From Gambelia wislizenii (Eukaryota; Chordata; Lepidosauria; Squamata; Crotaphytidae): a stretch of 64,000 bases of DNA. Under the pieces are notes generated by a model. It was not told where the DNA came from. It did no database searches and saw only the letters and a program-made list of their open reading frames with translations. Where the stretch lies: contig JAUMIR010000001.1 of the NCBI GenBank assembly GCA_030847615.1, forward strand, positions 254,451,187-254,515,186. Reading direction: 5' to 3'. Within the stretch, counting starts at the first letter, position 1. Every line of letters begins with the position of its first letter. Shown in pieces: positions 11,583 through 64,000 of this stretch. The translations under genes were made by a program, and so were the position numbers.

Positions 11583-12191
11583 TGGGGTCCATCTACATGG
11601 GGGGGGGGGTGGACAGAGTACCACATAGTGATGGCATTTTGCAGCAGCAGTGACATATCTTAATGGTGTTTTTGGCCTCAGAAGCCCCCATAAGCCTTGC
11701 ATTCCAGATGGCAGCCGTGAGTGATTTACATGTGTTAGTTCTTTGCTGATACCAATTTTTTTTTAAAGTCATCTAAGGTATGCTGGAGCGATATAGCCAT
11801 TTTCCCATTTAACAAGAAAGCAAAACAAAAAAACCACCCTGTTTTATTGCCTTAGCAATTGCTCGCTAAGGTGAAAATCCAACATGGCGTCTGCAGGCAC
11901 TTGCCCTGTTAGCAAGCCCCACCCCCATGTTCACTCAGCCAATCAGCTTTTCAATTCCCTTCAAATTGCTTGTCCTTTGCTTGTCCTAACAAGCAGGAAT
12001 GCACATCCCCCTGACTGTTTTTAAAAAAACTATGGAAAAAGCCGCGAAGGCTTTTCCTGCATTGTTTTTGCCGTTTTGGGACCCCCTCCTTCTGAATACT
12101 GTGGATTGGTGCATGATCCCATTTAGACAGGTAGGAGTCCTAGCAAATTCCATTAGGGTTTTTTTTTTTTTTACCATTTAGATGTGTCCCA
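11583..12191 (+). mobile_element. MITE family E, copy 2
   Basis: Ends TGGGGTCCATCTACATGG and CCATTTAGATGTGTCCCA. The core includes CCTTAGCAATTGCTCGCTAA, AAATCCAACATGGCG and CAATCAGCTTTTCAA. Opposite orientation to copy 1 and somewhat decayed. Confidence 0.75.
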
Positions 12192-12289
12192 AGTTGTATA
12201 TGGGCTCAGAATCGCTTGTACATCTTAACAAGTCGTACTCCAGCATTATTCAGTTAAACAGAGAGCAAGGTAAGACTGTTCACTTTTGC

Positions 12290-13250
12290 CATTGCTATTT
12301 GCAACAGCCACAGACATGAGACATGCATGTGATTAGTCTTTACACAGATGGTGTCCTGCCTTATTTGATAAGACCAGACCTGGCTATTCCACAATGGAAA
12401 ACAGTGCTAGATCATTTTAGAATTCATACTGGTCTCAAAATCAGTTATAAGAAGTCCAAATTGTTATGATTCAGTATCCCATTGGAAACCCAGAAAGAAT
12501 GACAGAAGTTAATAGGTTTGAGCCTGCCGCTCTAAGGTTTAGGTATCTGATGTCAAAAATTCTAAAATATCTGCTGGAATTGATTCTGAATAACAAGCTG
12601 GTCAATTGGTGAATTAGATAAATATGAATAGTTTGGTCCTCCCTGAAGCTGACACTCATTGGCAGAATTGTTTTAATAAAATGTGTGCCATATCTACTTA
12701 CTTTTCCAAGTCATCCCCTCATGCCTCATAAAGAGTGAGATCAGTAAGTGGCACAGAGACTTTACTGAGTCTTTTATGGCAAAAGGGGGAAAGATCAGGT
12801 TTGTGAAAGCCGTGAAATATGATTGGTCACATAAAGGGGTACTGACATATCCAATACAGCACTTAAGCTGCATTCTGTATCAACCAATTCATATTATGCA
12901 CAATGACAGGACGGCCCCTTGGATGAGAAGGGAAATTCAGGATCAAAACCCAGCTAAGAGTACACTTCCCTTTCTACCTTTACATAAGAAAATAGTCATC
13001 AACCTTTTTAAAAAATGTGTAATGTGAATCCTTCCTCTTGAAAAGAAATATGGCAAAATTCTATTTCATTTAGTCACAGTGGCAAGAATTGTTTTTGTTC
13101 AAAAATGGAAAGAAGACTATGTCCCGACTCAAATTGACCATCCTACTCAAAGACAAAACTTTAGAAGATTTCAATAAAGACTGGAGTCCAGTAATAGAAT
13201 TCTTGGAGGAAGAACTGAGAACTACAGCAGTGGTTGGGATGGAAGATGTG
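12290..13250 (+). mobile_element. L1-type LINE ORF2 fragment, decayed
   Basis: Conceptual translation across stops and shifts resembles the C-terminal half of L1 ORF2: a trace of the ADDV motif near 12345, then LLFQVIPSCLIKSEISKWHR (12701-12760), GGKIRF and, near 13070, a CFCSKMERRLCPDSN-like stretch. The 5' end is truncated and there is no long frame. Confidence 0.6.
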
Positions 13251-13621
13251 TAATAAGAAGGAAAATAAGAATAACATCAATAATAATCACCTGGAGAATG
13301 TTTAATAAATTAGAATATCACTAACAATAAAATGTGGCATAATCGGTTACAATAATGATAGCAATAAATTAATGGTAGAGTGATGCTTTAGCTGCATACT
13401 AAGATAGTCAAATAGAAATTGACAATAGTTTGAAGGCAATCTGGATGGGGAGGAAGTTTGTTTGGATGGGAAAGTAAGTGAGAAGGTTAAAGGATGTGAA
13501 GAAAGTGATGAGGAAGAGAAATTAAATGGGGAACGGATGAGAGGTATAAGAAGGGTGAAGGAAGAAAGGAAATAAAAAGGAAGAATGGAGGGGATAAAGA
13601 ATGTGAGAAGGGTTAAATTGG

Positions 13622-13722
13622 ATGAATATTAGATGATTAAATTATATTAGATGATTAAATTATATTAGATTAGATTAAATATTAGATGATTAAATATTAG
13701 ATGATTAAATTAGATGAATATT
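13622..13722. repeat. AT-rich tandem repeat
   Basis: TATTAGATGATTAAAT and shorter variants repeat about five times. A purine-rich AG tract precedes it at 13430-13620. Confidence 0.8.
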
Positions 13723-14299
13723 TTTTTTAAAAAATCCTTTCATGCTAAATCCCTGAGATCTTCCACCCTTTCCTCTCTCCTCTATGCCCATATTTAATTC
13801 ATCTACATTTTTCTTTATATGGAAGGAGGAACAGCCAATATGAGGAACTGCAAGTGCTATGGGAGTTAGCAACTTACTTCACAGAAGTAAGCCACTTTTA
13901 AAGGAGCAGACAGAAGACAGACTTCAGGAGGTTGCAGTTATCTGCCTGGAAAAAGCACAGGCATTTCAGTATACAAAGCACATAGGGCAGGAGCAAAATG
14001 AAACATGATCACATATCATCTTCGAAAAGCTGTTTACTGGTTCTCCTAATTATATACCTATCAAGGGTCAAGCTCCATTGCTTTACAGCTATTTCTAGAA
14101 CTGCTTTTTGCCCATTCCTGTGGTGTAAAATAGCCTGAGAAGTGGGCCTTCAGTTCAAGTTTCCACATAATACTTGGTCTGAGACATGGTTTCCTCCACC
14201 TTTTTGTACAAATCAGCTTCACTGAAAGAAAATACACTGGATGCAATCAACCAATGGCACTTTTACCTAAGAAAACTGTCTGAAAACTCTAGAAACCTC

Positions 14300-14750
14300 T
14301 CTCTCTTGTGTTGGAGGGTTATGGGTCTGAAACATGGGTCACCTATCACCACCACTTACGACTCCTTGGAAGCTTTCATCAGTGCTGTATACGCACAATC
14401 ACTGGACAGACTATGTGACAAATGTTGCTGTCCTTGAGCAAGCAGGGATCACCACCATTGAGGCCATGATATTGAGAACACAGCTGCGCTGAGCAGGGCA
14501 CATTTCTAGGATGGAGGACCATCGCCTCCCCAAAATAGTACTCTACGGTGAACTCGCCACGGGTCAGCGTAAGAGGGGTGCTCCAAAAAAGCGATACAAG
14601 GACTCCCTGAAACAACACCTCAGGCTCGGCCAAATTGATCACCAACAGTGGTCCACCCTGGCCTCACATCAGGAGGCATGGAGACGCACTATTCACAATG
14701 CTGCAGCCTTATTTGAGAAGTCACGCCGAACAAGTCTTTAAGAGAAACAA
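14300..14750 (+). mobile_element. LINE ORF2 C-terminal fragment
   Basis: Frame 14511-14741 encodes MEDHRLPKIVLYGELATGQR then KKRYKDSLKQHL and EAWRRTIHNAA. This is the conserved tail of several non-LTR ORF2 proteins, with an upstream trace (GSFHQC...) carrying stops. The clade is not certain. Confidence 0.6.
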
Positions 14751-14915
14751 CAATGCAGAAAGAATCACAAGCTGGAAACATCACCCAAGGAGACCTTCTG
14801 CTGTGCTGTCTGCAACCGGACTTGTTTATCTCGGATTGGCCTTTTTAGTTATCAGCGCGCTTGCAGAAAGTGCAGGACGAATCCTTCCTGAATCTTCGTT
14901 TGTGAAGAAAAGCCA

Positions 14916-14942
14916 GAGAGAGAGAGAGAGAGAGAGAGAGAG
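14916..14942. repeat. (GA)n microsatellite
   Basis: About thirteen GA units. Confidence 0.9.
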
Positions 14943-14944
14943 TG

Positions 14945-16265
14945 TTGGAGGGAATAGTTTGAAAAGGCCATTGAACTGTAAATGTGCTTGGGACATCCCA
15001 AAGCAGCTATTTCTTTTTTAACTGAAGTAATAGTAACAAGTTTGGATATAATGAACTCTGTGGGGCCCTATTAATGCTGGTATTCATCAATGACAATAAA
15101 CTGCTACTATACCAAAAGTGTCACCTTCATGCCTCATGTCTTTGTCGACACTGCAAGGATGGAGGTGATTCTGAGATGGAATGACCCAGGAAGGATAAAT
15201 CTCAATACCTAGATGGGCAGAGTTTAGCATCCTGCCCTAATGGAGAAATTAACATACAAAATACATGTGGAGAAAAGTCAAGAAATTGAGGACACATTAT
15301 TTGAAGAACAGTTTCTGTTTATTAGCACCATGAACTAGGACAAAAGGATAGGCAGTTCTCCTGCAAAACAGGATGATTTGTAGAATTATGTCTTCTGATA
15401 GGTTGCCCTGAGATGACTTTTGTTGCTTCATTCCAGACCTGAGCAATTAAAATATGTTGTTAATATTGCCCAGTGACAGAGTCAATTTGTAGACTAATCA
15501 AACAAATCAAGTAGTTATTTGCTCTTTATGTATGTTTTATTCTGATTTTTGTAGTAATTGTTGTTGGAAATAATAAAAATGAAAGTTTGTTTTTTAAACG
15601 CTCAGCAAAATTCCTATCTTCTCTTCTCTGAAACAAAACAAAGGCTGTAAAAAGTCTGCCTTGAATTTTCCAGGTTTGGAAGTAGGAAACACTGCCATTG
15701 ATTTAATTGCCATCTGGAAGTTTAATGTAGAACAGAACTAAAGCTTCCTGCTACCCAGTTTACAAAACAAAAAAAATCTTATTAAAGAATACCACCATCA
15801 GAGAGAGAATTACAGCTGTACTTACACATTCTTATGTACTGAGGGCTCTTATTTTAGAATACCACAAAAAAAAAAGCTGATTGAAACTCCTTAATTCCTT
15901 AATTTAAGTACCAAGTCTCTGAAGCATCCTCCTTCATCAGTAGACCACTAAAAAAACAGCCATTCTAAGATGATATGTGTGTCTGTGGATTGCAGAGTGG
16001 AGCTGGTTTTTGTTTCTCAGAGATGCTGGATTAGGGGTTTAAGAATCAAGCATGCCAACAAGATATCTTACAGTCAGTCTTGTACCGGGCAGTCAACAGA
16101 TGCCAAATCAGATTTATTTTGCTCTGCACAGGCAATATTACAATAGCCTGTGAAAGGAGTGACAAATATTTAATGCTCCAGATGGTGCTGGACTACAGCT
16201 TCCATCATCCCTGGTCACTACTCAAGATGGGTGGTGTTAATGGGATTTTGAGTCCAACACCATCC
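14945..16265. other. Intergenic, no gene seen
   Basis: AT-rich sequence with no splice-bounded frame and no clear transposon ends. A GGACTACAGCTTCCATCATC block at 16190-16209 belongs to the dispersed module noted in the findings. Confidence 0.45.
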
Positions 16266-16267
16266 AG

Positions 16268-17372
16268 GGCTTGTCTACACTGAGGGTAAAAAATCCAGAC
16301 TAAATTCAGACTACTTTGGTCTGGAGTTGCAGCACATGAAATTCGGACTACTCTGGCCCAGATTTAACAGCTACACCTTACCTGACAAAGCCTGAATCTG
16401 CATTTGGATGATTACCCCAATGAAGATGTGTGTCCGCTCCCGCTGCAATCCAGCCACCTCTGTAGCACTGCTGCTGCTGGCATGGCTAGAAGAGCAATAG
16501 GACTGCTTTTCCGGTGCATAATTGCCTTCTCTGAGGTCAGAATGACCAGCCAGCTCTGCCATCATGAGGCTGCCCATTCTGACTTCACTGAGAGTGACTA
16601 GCACTGGGGCTCTGCTCTTCTGGTGCACAATCACCCGCTCTAAGGTCAGAATGGCTGTCCAGCCACACCATTGCATGGCCTGCCACCTGTTCTGACTTCA
16701 GACAGAGTGACTAGCACTGGGGCTGTGTTTTTCTGGCCTGCAGACACCTGCTCTAAGCTCCATGAAAACAGAGCCTCAGCGCTAGTCGCTCTCTCTGAAT
16801 TCGGAATAGGTGGCAAGCCTTGTGATGGTAGGGCTGGCTGGTTGTTCTGTCTTCAGAGAGAGTGACTAGCTCTGGGGCTTTGCTTTTTCTGGCACACAAA
16901 CACCCTCTCTGAGCTCCATGAAAGCAGAACCCCAGCGCTAGTCGCTCTCTCTGAAGTCAGAATAGGCAGTGAGCCTTGCAATGGCAGGCCTGTCATTCTG
17001 ACCTCAGAGAGAGCTACAAGTGCTGGGGCTCTGCTTTTCCAACACAATTGCCCACTCTGAGTTCCATGAAAGCAGAGGGAGGGGGAAATGGCAGCGTCTC
17101 AGGCAGCACTTGTCCTTCCTTGCCTCCCCACTCCCTGAATCCAGTGCGGATGTTTTGCTCACACTACAGTTTTCTTCAGAGTTTCAAGCAAGCTCCAGAG
17201 AAAACTGAGAGTTTTCTAAAACCCAGATTAAAGTGGTGCAGACAGGGCTGTACACCTTGTGGCATTATTGCAACAGATTCAGAGAAAAGGCTGCACATCA
17301 TGTGGCATTATGAGGCCAGATTCCGGGGGAGGGTGGGATTTGGGGATTTCCACTAGTGTAGACAAGCCCCGG
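16268..17372. mobile_element. TIR element with internal repeats
   Basis: GGCTTGTCTACACTGAGG and the right end CTAGTGTAGACAAGCCC are inverted. The inside has about four rounds of GAGAGTGACTAGC(A/T)CTGGGGCT alternating with its complement GCGCTAGTCGCTCTCTCTGA, spaced roughly 60-140 bp. No transposase frame. Confidence 0.7.
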
Positions 17373-17449
17373 ATTCTTGTTTTAGGAGGTCAACAAAACA
17401 AAAGCTCTGAATATTAGTAACGTAAGCTATATCTATATCCAGTACATTC

Positions 17450-17531
17450 TTTATTGCAGTTAAATTATACCAGGAAGCTTTGGGATCATTCGAAATTAAA
17501 TGGCTGGAAATTATATTATTTTAAGTTTAAT
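17450..17531 (-). terminator. Possible CNBD2 polyadenylation signals
   Basis: On the minus strand an ATTAAA lies at 17526-17531 and an AATAAA at 17450-17455, about 540 and 620 bp past the CNBD2 stop. Either could end the transcript. Motif match and position only. Confidence 0.3.
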
Positions 17532-17798
17532 GCTATATGATTCAGTATGACATGTTCCTCTTCCTCACTTATGTCCTGCAAATGCATGGGTGCTGATTTG
17601 CCCATTTGTTAAAAAATATGGAATAATGGGGGTAATTCAGGTCTGACGTTAGCTGCATCAGGGTGGGTGTCAGCCTGGAGATGAGGAGCTAGAAGAAGCA
17701 GGCAAGATCTGCTGTTTGATGAACTCCATTTTTAAAAATTAAATACAAGTTATATTTAGAAACACCTCAGCAATCAATTTTAAATATAATTTATAGGT

Positions 17799-17823
17799 AT
17801 GTGTGTGTGTGTGTCTGTGTGTG
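17799..17823. repeat. (GT)n microsatellite
   Basis: GT run with one C interruption. Confidence 0.9.
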
Positions 17824-18072
17824 TACATACACTGCATTTTGAAAGAAAACTGTTCTCTCTATGATAGCACTGGGGGAAATGAGATAGAACAGTTTCAGAA
17901 CTCAAAACACAAATCTTGTGTAAAAGTGTGGGGAGGATAATAGGCCTTTCTGACCATGGAACAAAAGTTGCATAAAATGAAGGTAGGTAAGTATGCATGT
18001 ATGTGTCTATCACCATGTATGACTCCCTGACCTTGTTACTGTGCTGCTAGCCTGTAATATCTGTGGAACTCT

Positions 18073-62131
<44,059 letters not shown>

Positions 62132-62365
62132 GATCAGCAACTTTCTGGAGTCACCATTCTGGAGACTTGAGATTACCCAACCTGGGGCAATTTTTTTAAA
62201 AACAGGATAAGAGCCAACAGTTATAGAACCAATCCAGTGGACTCTCAGGATGGTCTACATTCTACATTCCATTCTTCTTCCAGAAAGAACCCCAAGGACT
62301 ACCCTGCGGCCCCGGAACTGACCTCCACTAGCTTCCAGCATTCCACCACTGACAATGGATTCCTG

Positions 62366-62366
62366 A

Positions 62367-62402
<36 letters not shown>

Positions 62403-62460
62403 TACTATTACATTTATTTATATAGTGCCATAAGTTTTACATAGCACTTTACAAAAAAGA
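62366..62460 (-). mobile_element. (AAT)n and LINE-type tail
   Basis: (AAT)n at 62367-62402 followed by TTTATTTATATAGTGCCATA and TTACATAGCACTTTACAAAA, as at 8749. Lies upstream of CNBD2 exon 1. Confidence 0.6.
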
Positions 62461-63079
62461 AAAACAACAATCCACAACAAACACAAAAACCTGCCTATGG
62501 CACACAATCTAAAATCAAAAACAAAATTATAAAATTAATAAAATATTACTATAACAGGATTAAAACAATACTATAAAAGTGTAAGTTAATACAAATAATA
62601 TGGACAAAAAATCAAAATGAAAGTTGGAAGGCTTCCCTAAATAGAATAGTATTTAATTTAGACTATTAATAGTATTTAATTTAGACTGAAATGACCCAGG
62701 AAGCTTAAAACAGAGCTTGGGAATTCATTACAGTTATCCTTCAGAGTCCAAAGGTGGAAGGGGGAAGGCAGCTTCTCTTATGGTTGCAATTTAAAAATAA
62801 TAACTGTTTCAATAGTCTCAAAAGTAGCTAAAATAAATAATTCTGGTTAATTTAAAAGATCTAAATATTACAAACAACTACCCTGTGGTACAAAACACTC
62901 TGCTCTCTACCATCCAACTCACTGTTCTCTCAACAATGACAACACAGCATGAGAGAGTAGCATGGGGCACACCACAAGATACCACTTTTGCGATATTCCT
63001 TACCCCCTCCATTTAATGGGGCCACATCCTCAGAATAACTATAATACGTAACAACATCAAGTAACTATGAAGTTTTAAA

Positions 63080-63297
63080 AGGGAACCAGTGTAGTGTAGT
63101 CGTTTGATTGTTGGACTAAAACGACTCTGGAGACCAGGGTTCAAATCCCCACTCGGCCATGGAAGCCCACACTCTCTCAGCCTCAGAGGAAGGCAAAGGC
63201 AAACCCCCTCTGAATAAATCTTGCTAAGAAAATCCCATGGTTGGTTTGCCTTAGGGTCACCATAAGCTGGAAATGACTTGAAGGCACACAACAACAA
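63080..63297 (+). mobile_element. Squamate MIR-like SINE B
   Basis: GGGAACCAGTGTAGTGTAGT head, B-box GGGTTCAAATCCCC, AAACCCCCTCTGAATAAATC and the end GGAAATGACTTGAAGGCACA with (CAA)n. Nearly full length. Confidence 0.88.
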
Positions 63298-63838
63298 TGT
63301 TAAAATTTCACCACAAAAGGAGCAAAGCCATCCTTCAGTAAATTTCAGTCTTTCCTAGTAAGTCGTTACAAGTACTATGTTTTTATTGCTAGTTACTTTT
63401 AAGCTCTGATTTAGAAACAGATCATGAAGAGAAACTGCTTGTTTCTCTCTTTTATACAAAGATCATCTGATATTACCTTTGAATACTTAACTAATGTGGA
63501 CAATATTCAATTTATTTAAAACAAAATAGAGGCTATTTAAATTAACACAAAGGCCACTGATAGCTTTACTCTCACAAATCTCCATGACCTCTGTGAACAT
63601 AGGGAGGAGGAGGAGACCTGCCCCTTCCCTCTTTGTATTTGGCCCAAACTGAAAAAGGTCTGTATGGGGCACAGTACCTGGGATGCTAATCCAGAGGTCT
63701 TGAGTACACTTTGACTGCCAGGCAAAATTTGTCTCCAGACTTGACTGTACAGAGACTTTCCCAAGATGTAAAAAGGGATAGGGAGATGTGGCGGCGGCGG
63801 GGGGGGGGGGGAGGAATGTAGGAGCCCCTTTAAAACTA

Positions 63839-64000
63839 AAGTTGACCCTCTGTATCCACGGATTCTGCATCCACAAATTTCACCATCCATGGCTTGAAAA
63901 TATTTTAAAAACTTTTCCAAATATCAAACCTTGATTTTGCCATATTATATAAGAGACACCATTTTACTACACCATCGTATATAAAGCATCAACAGATTTT
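63839..64000 (-). mobile_element. Pogo/Tigger-like MITE (subfamily 1), cut by window end
   Basis: AGTTGACCCTCTGTATCCAC start, then GCATCCACAAATTTCACC and CCTTGATTTTGCCATATTAT. Continues past the window. Confidence 0.72.

Overview
The window is vertebrate nuclear DNA, most likely from a squamate reptile (a lizard, possibly iguanian). Evidence: genes are split by GT-AG introns. CR1-type LINE 3' ends, an L1 fragment, squamate-type tRNA-derived SINEs, a Penelope-like element, a DIRS element and many DNA-transposon MITEs are all present. No bacterial-style operons, tRNA or rRNA genes were seen. The species call is inference from repeat types only.

One gene is well supported: a minus-strand CNBD2 (cyclic nucleotide-binding domain containing 2, the sperm cAMP-binding protein also called CRIS). 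I assembled 13 coding exons from 62131 down to 18073. Every intron has GT-AG ends, all exon phases join, the summed length is 1896 nt (631 codons plus stop), and no frame is broken. The first CNB domain keeps the phosphate-binding cassette Glu and Arg. Exons 3 and 5-13 are strong. Exon 4 is good. Exons 1 and 2 rest on phase and splice sites.

Layout. 1-700: minisatellite. 840-1290: CpG-rich stretch that may be a promoter of a neighbouring gene off the left edge or of a non-coding transcript. 1500-18000: intergenic DNA 3' of CNBD2, filled with nested transposons (CR1 split by a TIR element, a TIR element carrying tandem arrays, a hAT element with an 8-bp target duplication and three later insertions, an L1 fragment, a LINE ORF2 end). 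18073-62131: CNBD2, whose introns hold most of the rest. These include six copies of a roughly 600-bp TIR family, a Penelope-like element, a nearly complete but decayed DIRS element (43.26-48.63 kb, same strand as the gene), pogo/Tigger-like MITEs, SINEs, and a Helitron-like element with correct 5'-TC, CTAG-3' and A/T insertion site. 62131-64000: upstream flank with a SINE, a LINE tail and a MITE.

I found no new multi-gene system. The most useful results are the complete CNBD2 model and the nested transposon record, where target-site duplications identify several element classes.
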